Part shown: one piece after another, positions 1 to 8,493 of the stretch
How the letters are laid out: the number at the start of each line of letters is the position of its first letter
How positions within the stretch are numbered: the first letter of the stretch is position 1
Source: Thalassolituus sp006212115
GTDB taxonomy: Bacteria > Pseudomonadota > Gammaproteobacteria > Pseudomonadales > Oceanobacteraceae
DNA: 64,000 nt
Strand: one strand, 5' to 3'
Assembly: GCF_040372045.1 (NCBI RefSeq)
Contig: NZ_BAABWH010000005.1
Notes under the pieces: model-generated
What the model was told of the DNA's origin: nothing
What the model saw: the letters and a program-made list of their open reading frames with translations, nothing else
Database searches by the model: none
Made by a program: the position numbers and the translations under genes

Positions 1-996
1 GTCGAGTAACTGTCCCAGCTGCACCAGCGATTCCTCGGCGTGTGACAATTGATCCTCGAAGATCCGTGGCGGCATCTCTTGCTCAAGCAACTCAAGCATG
101 CCCACGGCCCCATTAAGAGGGGTACGTAACTCGTGACTCATCATTGCCAGGAACTGACTTTTCGCGGCACTGGCGGCCTTGGCGCGTTTTTGCTCTCGCA
201 ACAGCCTGGCGGTGGTTTTCTCCTGCTCAGCTTGTGCAGACTCCAAGGCTTCGGCCAGTCGATTGCTGCTCGCCTGCAGCCGTCCGAGCTCGGCACCATC
301 AGATTCGGTTGTACGCTGCCAGAATTTACCATCTGACAATTCAGCCATAAATCCAACCAGACGCTCCAACGGCCTGACGATCATTAAGGCGATATATCCC
401 CCCGTCAGTGCCGCCAGCAGTACAACCAGAACACCCGCCGCAATAGACTGGTAAAGAATCTCACGCTCGCGGGCGTGTATAAAATGGTCCGTCATTCCTA
501 TTTCGATAACCGCAAGCGGGTCGTTACTCACCGTCGACTCACTTATGACAGTATTCAAACCCGAAAAATCATCGAGGTCGGGTGGGGTAAGATCAACGAC
601 GGTTCGGGTAATCTCTTGTCGGAAATAACGAATACCATGGGGATCAAGATCCTCAAACGCACTCGCGTAACGGATTATCAAAAGCTCTCCATCAGGATCG
701 CGGATTTTTACTACGGCAATGTCCGGACGATTCAGAGCGGCATCAATCAGCGGACCGAGCAGTTCATAATTACCAGAAATAAGAGGATATTCAGCCGCAG
801 CACTGATGCTCTCGACCATGAGCTTGACCGTCGATTCGCTGTTTTGCCCGGTTTCGGTCCAACGTTGCGACATATGTAGCAAGGTCAGAATAATCACCGT
901 CATCAACGCAGGGACCGCGGCGAGAACAATAGCTCTACGCCGGATCGACCAATGCCTGATAGACCAGTGCTTGATAGACCAGCGCTTCTGAGTCAT
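1..996 (-). CDS. Sensor histidine kinase, N-terminal part (cut by left edge)
   Basis: Reading from the ATG at 996 the frame stays open to base 1, giving 332 residues without a stop, so the kinase catalytic domain lies outside the window. Seen: an arginine/tryptophan-rich start, a membrane helix at about residues 22-41, a periplasmic sensor region of about 130 residues, a second helix near 185-205, a HAMP-like linker, a coiled coil and then a HisKA H-box (MMSHELRTPLNG) whose histidine is residue 288. The start overlaps the stop of the upstream substrate-binding gene as ATGA, so the two are translationally coupled. Inference: it senses the ligand bound by one of the two upstream periplasmic proteins. 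Whether a receiver domain follows cannot be seen. Confidence 0.9.
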   Translation of the reverse strand, partial: MTQKRWSIKHWSIRHWSIRRRAIVLAAVPALMTVIILTLLHMSQRWTETGQNSESTVKLMVESISAAAEYPLISGNYELLGPLIDAALNRPDIAVVKIRDPDGELLIIRYASAFEDLDPHGIRYFRQEITRTVVDLTPPDLDDFSGLNTVISESTVSNDPLAVIEIGMTDHFIHAREREILYQSIAAGVLVVLLAALTGGYIALMIVRPLERLVGFMAELSDGKFWQRTTESDGAELGRLQASSNRLAEALESAQAEQEKTTARLLREQKRAKAASAAKSQFLAMMSHELRTPLNGAVGMLELLEQEMPPRIFEDQLSHAEESLVQLGQLLD

Positions 997-1874
997 TGCT
1001 GAGTTTCCCTGAGCAGTAGCTCTCGTCCCAGTTCATCGGCATCCGGCATCAGCATATTCAATGACCGCCCGACCTGCTCATTCAGCCCTACCCTGAAATA
1101 AGGATTAAAACTCGGCGGGGGATAACTCTGGGATGTGTACAGCCCTTGCTCGATGACTTCGATAAGACGGCGGATCACGTCATCAGTATTGCTGTACGTG
1201 GTCGCCAACGCCCCCGCTCGCAAATAAGCCAGTGACGGGCCAATCATGGGCCGGTTATGCCGGTAAGATGTGATCAGAATACTTTTGATGTTCTCTGAGC
1301 TGTATAGCTCAGTGTCGTACACCCCGATTAACGCACGGTTCTCCGTCAAAAGCCGGACCAATGTCTGATTCAGGTTGTCATTGGATTTCACGGGATACAC
1401 GCTTACATCCGTGTCATCTACCACATGGGCATCAGATTCTGGTACCAGAATCCCCAAAGGCGCGTCGTCACCAAACAACAGTTGAGCCAGTGCTATCTGC
1501 CGATGCAGTGGCGGCTCGACGTATACGCCTGTCGAAAGAAGTTCGCGGTGATTATGATAATCCTGCTCAGAAATATAGGTCGCCACAACCGGCGTGCGCT
1601 GCAGCAACGCTTTATGTTTTTGGATTTCAGTGAGAACCGAAGCGCCAACCGTAACGATCAGGGAGTAGCGCTGAAGAACATCAGGGTTGGCCGGGGGGCT
1701 GATAACATCTACTTCCTCGTCCTGATGGCGAAGCTGTAGTGCAGCTTCCAGTTCTGTAGCAAGGGACTGCGTCTGCGCATTTGGAACAGGCACGAGCAAG
1801 GCAACATCAGCATGTACTCTGTACACACTGAGGAATAGCATCAGGGTAAGAATTCCCTTGATTAATGCATCCAT
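993..1874 (-). CDS. Periplasmic substrate-binding protein, ABC_sub_bind-like (paralogue 1)
   Basis: 293 residues with a signal peptide (cleavage near VHA-DVAL, about residue 22). The fold signature is the PF04392-type ABC substrate-binding family: the segment IKSILITSYRHNRPMIGPS, then AYLRAGALATTYS, and the C-terminal pattern NPYFRVGLNEQVGRSLNM are typical. It is clearly paralogous to the next gene upstream (1979-2788). No permease or ATPase gene is near, and the gene is coupled by ATGA to the histidine kinase. Known for such families: periplasmic binding of small ligands. Inference: it presents a ligand to the kinase instead of, or besides, feeding a transporter. Ligand unknown. Confidence 0.8.
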   Translation of the reverse strand: MDALIKGILTLMLFLSVYRVHADVALLVPVPNAQTQSLATELEAALQLRHQDEEVDVISPPANPDVLQRYSLIVTVGASVLTEIQKHKALLQRTPVVATYISEQDYHNHRELLSTGVYVEPPLHRQIALAQLLFGDDAPLGILVPESDAHVVDDTDVSVYPVKSNDNLNQTLVRLLTENRALIGVYDTELYSSENIKSILITSYRHNRPMIGPSLAYLRAGALATTYSNTDDVIRRLIEVIEQGLYTSQSYPPPSFNPYFRVGLNEQVGRSLNMLMPDADELGRELLLRETQQ

Positions 1875-1978
1875 GCTCTCATCTCGACGGGTTTAGAGGG
1901 CCAAATTGTCCTGAGCCGTATTGTTATAGTCGGTGCGGCTCTTTCGCCCAATAATAACACGGCAATTTCATGGAACCA
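1875..1978 (-). other. Intergenic hairpin region between the two binding-protein genes
   Basis: The only sizeable gap in the four-gene operon. It holds GAGCCG (1913-1918) and CGGCTC (1936-1941), able to form a short stem, inside a looser inverted repeat GCCGTATTGTTAT / ATAATAACACGGC. No T-run follows, so it may be a processing or pausing site instead of a full terminator. Confidence 0.3.
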
Positions 1979-2788
1979 TCACTTGTTGAGAAGTGTATCG
2001 ATATTGTCCGGCAAGGTGATATCGAGAGAGCGAGCAACCTGTTCGTTCTTGAGTACAGAAAAATAGGGATTGTGTGCGGGAGGGGGGAGAGAATCCGCGC
2101 GGAGCAGATCCACCAGCCGGGCGACCGTATCGTCGAGCGAGCTGTACGTCGTTACAATTGCGCCTGCACGGATGTAGGCCTGATGCGGCCCTACCAAGGG
2201 GATATTCTGGCGGTAAGCGGTAATCAGAATATTTTTGATCGTACTGGCATTGAAGACTGCGGGATCAGCTGTACCAAGAATGACATCATGTTTGGCAAGC
2301 GCCTGGCGCAGAACCTGATTCAGACTCTGGTTAGCGCGCTTCTCAACCAGTGAGTAATTCTCACCGGACAAGATACTCGCCTCTTGTCTGAGCCACTCAG
2401 GAGCAGAATCAGACATCAATACTGAAATCTGATCACCGGGAAACGCCGCGCGCGCGAGATCCAATTGCCGTTGCAACGGCGGCTCAGAGAAGATGCCACT
2501 CGACAGCCGATCAACATTGGCGAGTATCGCCTCCCGACGAGCCCAAACAGCGATGCTGTGTTGTTTACCACGCCATCCGGTGACCGCACCGTCCCCGGCG
2601 AGGATCACGATATCATCGGCACTGAGGTCCGAAGCCTCCTGACGAAGCGAAACTGGCTTCGCCAAGGCATCAGACAAGCGGACAACTAACTGCTGTAAGG
2701 CGGGAGAGTGAGCTTCAGACAGCACCACAACATCAGCATGGCTGATCGCCATGCTGAGAAGCAGGACAACGAAGCCCACCAAACGCAT
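1979..2788 (-). CDS. Periplasmic substrate-binding protein, ABC_sub_bind-like (paralogue 2)
   Basis: 269 residues, signal peptide of about 18 residues ending SHA. It matches the downstream paralogue motif for motif: GIFSEPPLQRQLDLA versus GVYVEPPLHRQIALA, IKNILITAYRQNIPLVGP, AYIRAGAIVTTYSS and NPYFSVLKNEQVARSLDI. The start codon overlaps the stop of the TonB receptor gene by one base (TGATG), showing a tight operon. Function by family: binding a small molecule in the periplasm, presumably after import by the adjacent receptor. Ligand unknown. Confidence 0.8.
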   Translation of the reverse strand: MRLVGFVVLLLSMAISHADVVVLSEAHSPALQQLVVRLSDALAKPVSLRQEASDLSADDIVILAGDGAVTGWRGKQHSIAVWARREAILANVDRLSSGIFSEPPLQRQLDLARAAFPGDQISVLMSDSAPEWLRQEASILSGENYSLVEKRANQSLNQVLRQALAKHDVILGTADPAVFNASTIKNILITAYRQNIPLVGPHQAYIRAGAIVTTYSSLDDTVARLVDLLRADSLPPPAHNPYFSVLKNEQVARSLDITLPDNIDTLLNK

Positions 2789-5067
2789 CAGAATTTCACA
2801 CCAACCTGTACATAACCAAGATACCGATCCTCGATGTAGTTGGTTCTGTAAGCGATAGGGCTGTCATCAATCAAACGATGAAGAAAGCCACTGGTTTCTA
2901 TCGTCAAACCGTTTACTAACCAGTCTTTTTGCAGATTCATTTCGTAGCGACGATACGGCGTATTCCTTCCAGCCGAGTAGTTATTGTAACTACGGTGCCA
3001 GAAGTAAGATTGAGTCAGACGCCAGTCACCAAACGACGCACTCCAGCTCAGGTTGTGGCTGAACTCTGAACTCAAACGAGTTTCCACAGCTTGCAGATCG
3101 TTAGATTCTTTAGATGAGAGATTCGCAGTGTCGTTTAAGCGAACATCAGCATTCAGATAAGCACCGGAATACCACAGGGCATGCCCCTTCACGGGTTGCC
3201 ACGTAAATTGCCAATCGACCCCTTTGATATTCATCGTGGTGTCCGCGCTGACGTCCGGTGTGAACAGGTTGATGGGATCGGAAATCAGCTGATAAAGATG
3301 ATCCCGGTAGACTTTTATGTCCATTTCCAGCTTACGCGTCGGCAACCGACCGTAATAACCCAACTCCCAGCTGGTGATACGCTCATGATCCAGGTCGCCG
3401 TATGCACCGGTCTGAGTCGCAAAAAAAGTACCTTCATCGAGCCCGAGATAATTATCGGTCAGGTCGGTTACATGAAGACTGTAGTCGGGCGACTGCTCCA
3501 ATAAGTCAGGCGAGCGGACTGCAGTGGAGTACACCAGTCTCAGACTTTGCTGAGAAGTAATCAGATAGTTAGCGGCAACACGGGGCGAGAATACCGCCGT
3601 ATTTTTGTCTTCATCTTCATACATGCCACCGATGTTAAGCACCACACTCTCAACCGGGCGCAGCTCTGCATTGGCAAACACGCGGAACAGATCATTACTT
3701 ACCGTACCGTTAAAGTAGGTTTCTGATCGCACTTCATCACGACGATAATTGATACCAGCGACTGTTCTCAGCCAGTCGTTCCAGTGCACTGTATCCTGCC
3801 ACTCGATATCAATACGCTGCTCATCGAAATCGAGCTGGTAGTCCCCACAAGCTACTGAAGTAAGATTGTCGACATCGAATCCGGCCTCGGCGAATATCAG
3901 CTGAGCCTGATCCAGATCCGATTGAGAAATGTCGTATTCGCGATCCAGCTCTTCTTCTAAGCGCGCTTCCACCTCTGCTGGATCAGCGATGCCAAGGGCA
4001 ATCGGCGTGACTAAGTCGTCAGGTAACTGCAAGCGACCAATCACCAGCGCCCAGTAGGGATCTTGTTGATACAGGGCATTCAAAGTAGGAGATAAGGCAA
4101 CGGCAGGAGCGCATTTACGATAATCCGTGCGGCGCTTTTCGGCTTGCCAGTATGCCCGCAACTGAGAAGTGTGACCTGGGGAATGGTCGTATTGCCACTG
4201 CCCCATCAAGAAGCCGCTTTCGTTCTCATCGACAGGGGGAATCAGATCTTCACCGAAATTCTGTCGAAGTCTCTGATCGCCGTTTTTGTAGGCCGCTTCA
4301 ATCAGCAACCGACTCTGATCGGACAGTTGGGTCGCGGCATTGATACTGATAAATCGATCGTCGCTGCCGTCGTGCAGATTGTCGCCCGGCAGACGTTCAG
4401 GCCCGCCCTTACGCTCTCGTCCATCAAAGCCGTCATCCCGTTTCGATGAGACCGTCGCGCGATACACCCAGTCGCCGACTTCGGCCGAGTGACTTATCTG
4501 AAAATCGCGGACGCCCTGATGACCGGAGCGGGCAAACGCTCTCGTTCCAAGGGTATCGGCTGGGTGATAGGTCACGATATTGATGACCGCCATAAAGGCA
4601 TTGGCACCATAAGAAGACGCATTGGGCCCACGGAACACTTCGATACGCTGGATATCTTCCAGTGCCACCGGAATATCTTCCCAGATTACTGACGCGATAC
4701 CGGCGCGATAAACCGAACGTCCATCAATCAATACCTGCATACGGCGCATCAGATTAGGGTTAGATGCATGGTACGCCACGGAATCCTGATCAGCGTGCTT
4801 CACAAACATACCCGGTACGAATCTCAATAGCTCAGGTACTGTCCGTACTCCCCACTGGTCAATATTCTCTGCCGTAATCACCGTCATACTGCCGGGGACC
4901 TCCGACCTGGGCTGTTTCAGCCGTGTCGCAGTCAGTACTTCCGGTACTATTCCCATGCCCGACAAATCCGCGTCCAGGCCTGCATCAGGAAGGAAAAGAT
5001 CTTCTGCCGATGCGGTTTGTGATGTGATAGCCCAAAGTACTGCCAACGAGCCGATAAAGCCCCTCAT
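2788..5067 (-). CDS. TonB-dependent outer membrane receptor
   Basis: 759 residues. A signal peptide (about 21 residues, ending TASA) is followed by a possible TonB box (PEVLTATRLKQ, about 42-52), a plug domain at about 55-165 (PGSMTVITAENIDQWGVRTV, then GPNASSYGANAFMAVINIVT) and a long barrel ending in a terminal phenylalanine (VQVGVKF). Family role: energy-dependent uptake of a scarce ligand such as a siderophore, cobalamin, or oligosaccharide across the outer membrane. It is first in an operon with two periplasmic binding proteins and a histidine kinase, so transport and sensing of one ligand are probably linked. The ligand cannot be deduced from the sequence. Confidence 0.92.
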   Translation of the reverse strand: MRGFIGSLAVLWAITSQTASAEDLFLPDAGLDADLSGMGIVPEVLTATRLKQPRSEVPGSMTVITAENIDQWGVRTVPELLRFVPGMFVKHADQDSVAYHASNPNLMRRMQVLIDGRSVYRAGIASVIWEDIPVALEDIQRIEVFRGPNASSYGANAFMAVINIVTYHPADTLGTRAFARSGHQGVRDFQISHSAEVGDWVYRATVSSKRDDGFDGRERKGGPERLPGDNLHDGSDDRFISINAATQLSDQSRLLIEAAYKNGDQRLRQNFGEDLIPPVDENESGFLMGQWQYDHSPGHTSQLRAYWQAEKRRTDYRKCAPAVALSPTLNALYQQDPYWALVIGRLQLPDDLVTPIALGIADPAEVEARLEEELDREYDISQSDLDQAQLIFAEAGFDVDNLTSVACGDYQLDFDEQRIDIEWQDTVHWNDWLRTVAGINYRRDEVRSETYFNGTVSNDLFRVFANAELRPVESVVLNIGGMYEDEDKNTAVFSPRVAANYLITSQQSLRLVYSTAVRSPDLLEQSPDYSLHVTDLTDNYLGLDEGTFFATQTGAYGDLDHERITSWELGYYGRLPTRKLEMDIKVYRDHLYQLISDPINLFTPDVSADTTMNIKGVDWQFTWQPVKGHALWYSGAYLNADVRLNDTANLSSKESNDLQAVETRLSSEFSHNLSWSASFGDWRLTQSYFWHRSYNNYSAGRNTPYRRYEMNLQKDWLVNGLTIETSGFLHRLIDDSPIAYRTNYIEDRYLGYVQVGVKF

Positions 5068-5133
5068 TACACCCTCTCTGTCGTTTTAGTTATTTCCACG
5101 CCTCGATTATAGAGTCTTTATACGTCGGTGGAA

Positions 5134-5163
5134 CTGACAGGACACATTAGATAGGTCTATAAT
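5134..5163 (+). promoter_or_regulatory. Sigma-70-type promoter of ppa
   Basis: CTGACA at 5134-5139 and a perfect TATAAT at 5158-5163 with 18 bases between them. The ppa start codon is 41 bases downstream of the -10 box. Confidence 0.6.
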
Positions 5164-5204
5164 CCGCGCCAGTTGTTAAAAACTCTGACTTTACGGGAAC
5201 TACC

Positions 5205-5735
5205 ATGAGCTATAACGCAATTTCCGCTGGCAAAGACCTGCCCAATGACGTTTACGTTGTGATTGAAATTCCGGCGAACCACGCCCCAATCAAATACGAA
5301 ATCGACAAAGACATGGACTGCCTGATGGTAGACCGTTTCATGGCAACTCCGATGTTCTACCCAGCTAACTATGGCTACATCTCAAACACCCTCGCAGACG
5401 ACGGTGACCCACTCGACGTATTGGTTGTCACGCCATACCCAGTCGCGCCGGGCTCTGTTATCCGTGCACGTCCGGTAGGTGTTCTGAACATGGAAGACGA
5501 AGCCGGTGAAGATGCGAAACTGGTTGCTGTTCCACACGAGAAACTGACTCAGCTGTACAACGACGTTAACGACATCGACGATGTACCTCAGCTGCTGCGC
5601 GACCAGATCGGTCACTTCTTCGAGAACTACAAAGACCTCGAAAAAGGCAAGTGGGTTAAGGTTAAAGGCTGGGGCAATGCTGATGAAGCGCGCCAGATGA
5701 TCCTTGATTCTGCTGAAGCGTACAAAAACGCTTAA
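5205..5735 (+). CDS. ppa: Inorganic pyrophosphatase (family I)
   Basis: 176 residues, the normal size for the bacterial hexameric enzyme. It hydrolyses pyrophosphate to phosphate in the cytoplasm and so drives biosynthetic reactions. The family signature DDGDPLDVLV (about 65-74) with its three metal-binding aspartates is intact, and the N-terminal EIPANHAPIKYEIDKD and MDCLMVDRFM segments are typical. It is a single-gene unit: its own promoter lies upstream and a strong hairpin terminator follows. Confidence 0.97.
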   Translation: MSYNAISAGKDLPNDVYVVIEIPANHAPIKYEIDKDMDCLMVDRFMATPMFYPANYGYISNTLADDGDPLDVLVVTPYPVAPGSVIRARPVGVLNMEDEAGEDAKLVAVPHEKLTQLYNDVNDIDDVPQLLRDQIGHFFENYKDLEKGKWVKVKGWGNADEARQMILDSAEAYKNA

Positions 5736-5750
5736 GCCGATCGCGGAAAC

Positions 5751-5780
5751 AAAAAAGGGAGCCATTGGCTCCCTTTTTTA
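5751..5780. terminator. Bidirectional terminator between ppa and the LOV gene
   Basis: GGGAGCC-ATT-GGCTCCC flanked by A6 on the left and T6 on the right, so it can stop transcription from both convergent genes. Confidence 0.9.
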
Positions 5781-5794
5781 TAATTCAAAATTCG

Positions 5795-6259
5795 CTATTG
5801 TCGCGCTTTCAGGGCTGCCAGCTCTTCTTCTGCTGCGCGAGCACGGGCTTCGGCCTCAATCTGAGCAGTAACATCTTTCTGAATACCGATGTAATAGGTC
5901 AACTGATCCTGCTCGTTACGCACAGGTGACAGGCTCAGCTCATTCCAGAACATAGTTCCATCTTTGTGATAATTACGCAGAACGACGCGCGTGCTACGCC
6001 CTTCCTTCAGAGCCTGACGAACTTCCTGCAACCCTTCCTGATCACGATCTCCAGTTTGAAGAAAACGGCAATCCTGATACAGGATTTCGTCTGCTGTGTA
6101 ACCAGTCAACCGCTCAAACGCCTTGTTGACGTATATCAGGATGTTGTCATCACCTTCTTGCTCGGCAATCACAATGCCATCGTTTGACGCATCAACTGCC
6201 TTCTTCAGCAACTCAAGATTGATAGGGCCCTGCTCGTCATTCAGGTCTGTGACCATCAT
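5795..6259 (-). CDS. Short LOV blue-light photoreceptor
   Basis: 154 residues, a single PAS/LOV domain with short N- and C-terminal helices. The flavin-cysteinyl adduct motif is present as YQDCRFLQ with the reactive cysteine at residue 64; the flavin-pocket asparagines (YVNKAF and the FWNEL segment) and the C-terminal strand glutamine (GIQKDVT) are also there. The overall sequence closely resembles the short LOV proteins of Pseudomonas putida that have no output domain. A C-terminal alanine/glutamate coiled coil (about 128-154) could mediate dimerisation. The gene is divergent from a LitR-type regulator with which such proteins are known to work. A second ATG three bases in (6256) has better spacing to the GGAG ribosome site. 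Confidence 0.93.
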   Translation of the reverse strand: MMVTDLNDEQGPINLELLKKAVDASNDGIVIAEQEGDDNILIYVNKAFERLTGYTADEILYQDCRFLQTGDRDQEGLQEVRQALKEGRSTRVVLRNYHKDGTMFWNELSLSPVRNEQDQLTYYIGIQKDVTAQIEAEARARAAEEELAALKARQ

Positions 6260-6428
6260 TATCTCCGCTTTTTACTCTAACACCGGCATCCATGAAGCAT
6301 GGCCTGTCAGTAGTGTAATACATAGCTGATCCGCAGAGAGAGCGTATCAGCCTTTTGAATCTTTTACATTATGTACAACTACTTATAGAATTTGGACTGC
6401 TTTGTATAGTTCTGGAAGTAATTTAATC
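6260..6428. promoter_or_regulatory. Divergent LOV/litR control region with TGTA-type operators
   Basis: Holds TGTAATACA (6314-6322), the palindrome TGTACA (6372-6377) and a TGTATA-like element (6404-6408 region). MerR-type LitR/CarH regulators are known to bind TGTACA-containing repeats. A possible litR promoter is TTTACA (6363-6368) with TATAGA (6384-6389), which would place the TGTACA element inside the spacer. Confidence 0.5.
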
Positions 6429-7340
6429 ATGTCTGCCTCCTCTGATCCTCAGGCTGCTTACTACCCGATTCGCGTGGTTTCAAATGAAACTGGGGTAAAC
6501 GCGATCACACTCAGAGCCTGGGAGCGTCGCTACGGGCTTATTACCCCCAAGCGTACCGCAAAGGGACATCGACTCTACACCGAGGCGGACATCCAGCTGA
6601 TTCGCAAAGTCGTATCCTTGCTGCAACGCGGCATCCCTATTTCGCAGGCGAAAGCCATGTTAGAAGATGGTGCTCCTGAACCGGAGGTAAGTGTCACCAC
6701 AGCACAGCCTTCACAATGGTCTCAGTACCGAGCCCGTCTGGCCGACGCTATCCAGAACTTCGACGACACTGAAATTGCCCGTGTGATGGACGAAGTGACC
6801 AGTTTCTTCCCTGTCGATATTGCGTTGCGTTTCCTGCTTCTGCCATTACATCAGCAACTGCGCGAGCAGATCACCGAGCCACTTGGTTCTTCACGCTTAC
6901 AGTTTTTTGCGGGTTTCCTGCAAGGACGATTGAGTCTGCGCCTGAGCGAGTCTACCGACAGCGAAGTAGAAGCTACGCTGGTACTCGCCAATACAGTCTA
7001 CAGCGATGACCTTGAGCTTCTATTAATTGGCATACTGCTGAAGCAGTTTGGCATCCGCGTCATACGTCTTGCTGGTCTGACCACGCCACAAGAGCTGTCT
7101 GAGCTGATACGAACTCAGAACCTGCAGGGTGCCGTTGTCGGTGTCGCCGATACCCCCGAAGGCAACCAATTGCAGTCGCTACGCACACTCGCGGCAGAAA
7201 CAGGGCAATTGATCTTCTGCACCGGCCAGAACCCAACACAGGCAAGCGCACTGCGAGAGCGTGGCCTCGTACCCCTCAACCGTGATGCGCAACAAGATGC
7301 CCTAACAGTCAAAGATGTACTTGCTGGCCTGAACGAATGA
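6429..7340 (+). CDS. litR: MerR-family regulator, class II LitR type (no cobalamin-binding residues)
   Basis: 303 residues from the ATG at 6429, chosen because GGAAG at 6414-6418 sits ten bases upstream; a TTG at 6402 would add nine residues. An N-terminal MerR winged helix (about 10-80: TLRAWERRYGLI, GHRLYTEADIQLIRKV) is followed by a region with the length and helical pattern of the B12-binding half of LitR/CarH. The cobalamin signatures (W-x9-EH and the ExxH/DxHxxG elements) are missing; the corresponding stretch reads VYSDDLELLLIG. This is what separates class II LitR, which in P. putida is controlled by a short LOV protein, from the B12-dependent class I. It overlaps rsmC by four bases. 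Confidence 0.8.
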   Translation: MSASSDPQAAYYPIRVVSNETGVNAITLRAWERRYGLITPKRTAKGHRLYTEADIQLIRKVVSLLQRGIPISQAKAMLEDGAPEPEVSVTTAQPSQWSQYRARLADAIQNFDDTEIARVMDEVTSFFPVDIALRFLLLPLHQQLREQITEPLGSSRLQFFAGFLQGRLSLRLSESTDSEVEATLVLANTVYSDDLELLLIGILLKQFGIRVIRLAGLTTPQELSELIRTQNLQGAVVGVADTPEGNQLQSLRTLAAETGQLIFCTGQNPTQASALRERGLVPLNRDAQQDALTVKDVLAGLNE

Positions 7341-8350
7341 GCAACGTCTACGAACTGTTATTACGCCATCCGACACTGTTTACGGCGAATACGACCATTC
7401 TTGGGTCTGAAGCTCGCTTTCCAGCCGGTTGGGTAGATCTGTTAAAACAAGAGCAAGTTCACGTCGCTACGCCTGACCTACAGACAGCAGAAGCCTACCA
7501 GACTTCGTTATCAGCAGATCGGGTACAGTTTGGTGTTCCTGATATCGCAGCAATGTCAGGCCGCAAAGTGATTCTCCTGTGGCCCAAAGCCAAAGCAGCC
7601 GGACAAGCGCTGGTCAGCATGCTCAGTCATGTTACAGATAACTGCTACATCGTTGCCGCAAATGACGCCGGTGGGAAAAGCATTGGCAACGCTGTTAAAC
7701 CATTCGCTGAATCCAGTACGAAAATCGACAGCGCCAGACATTGCTCGCTTTGGAATGTTCAACTGAGCAAAACGGACCAAGCCCCCAACTGGTTACGTTT
7801 TGCCAGCTCTTTTAAGGCTGGAGATCTCAGCTTTATGACACTGCCCGGCGTCTTCGGCCACGGCAAACTGGACAGAGGCACCGCTCTACTACTGGAGCAT
7901 GTTCCTGCACCTGCGCATGGCAAGCTGCTCGATCTGGGGTGTGGCTCCGGTGTTATCGGACTGACAATGAAAGCTCGTTGCAACGCTTTAGATGTGACTC
8001 TGACCGACGTGGATGCCATGGCACTGAGAAGCACCGAACTCAACTCAGCCCGCCTCGCACTGGAGACAAGCATTGCTGCAAGCAACGGGCTGAAAAGTGT
8101 CGAAGGGCGTTTCGACTACATATTCAGCAATCCACCTTTCCATCAGGGGAAGCGCACAGATTACGAATTCGCCGCCCGCTTATTTCAGGACGCAAAGCGT
8201 CACCTTAATCGTGGTGGCCAATTATGGATTGTCGCCAACCGTCATTTAGCATACGAAGAATGGGCCACCGAAGCCTTTCAGAACGCAAAGGTGATGGTGC
8301 AAGCGGAGGGATTCAAACTGATCTGCGCAAGTGATGGGGCCCTGCTTTAG
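7337..8350 (+). CDS. rsmC: 16S rRNA m2G1207 methyltransferase
   Basis: 337 residues, close to the 343 of E. coli RsmC. It transfers a methyl group from S-adenosylmethionine to G1207 of 16S rRNA. The protein has the duplicated organisation of the family: a degenerate N-terminal methyltransferase-like half, then a catalytic half with the SAM-binding motif LLDLGCGSGVIG (about 197-208) and the amino-methylation motif SNPPFHQG (about 260). Its ATG overlaps the stop of the light-regulator gene (ATGA), an unusual pairing. Confidence 0.9.
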   Translation: MSNVYELLLRHPTLFTANTTILGSEARFPAGWVDLLKQEQVHVATPDLQTAEAYQTSLSADRVQFGVPDIAAMSGRKVILLWPKAKAAGQALVSMLSHVTDNCYIVAANDAGGKSIGNAVKPFAESSTKIDSARHCSLWNVQLSKTDQAPNWLRFASSFKAGDLSFMTLPGVFGHGKLDRGTALLLEHVPAPAHGKLLDLGCGSGVIGLTMKARCNALDVTLTDVDAMALRSTELNSARLALETSIAASNGLKSVEGRFDYIFSNPPFHQGKRTDYEFAARLFQDAKRHLNRGGQLWIVANRHLAYEEWATEAFQNAKVMVQAEGFKLICASDGALL

Positions 8351-8493
8351 GGGAGCAGGTCGCTTTTCCGTGAGATAGTGATGGCCAGATGTGTCACTGG
8401 CAAAACCTGACTTAACAGCTAGTATTTCTTATGTGCTTAGCGGGCGTTATCACCCGCTGCACATTACAAGGAATTCAACCAGTCGAGACGGAC

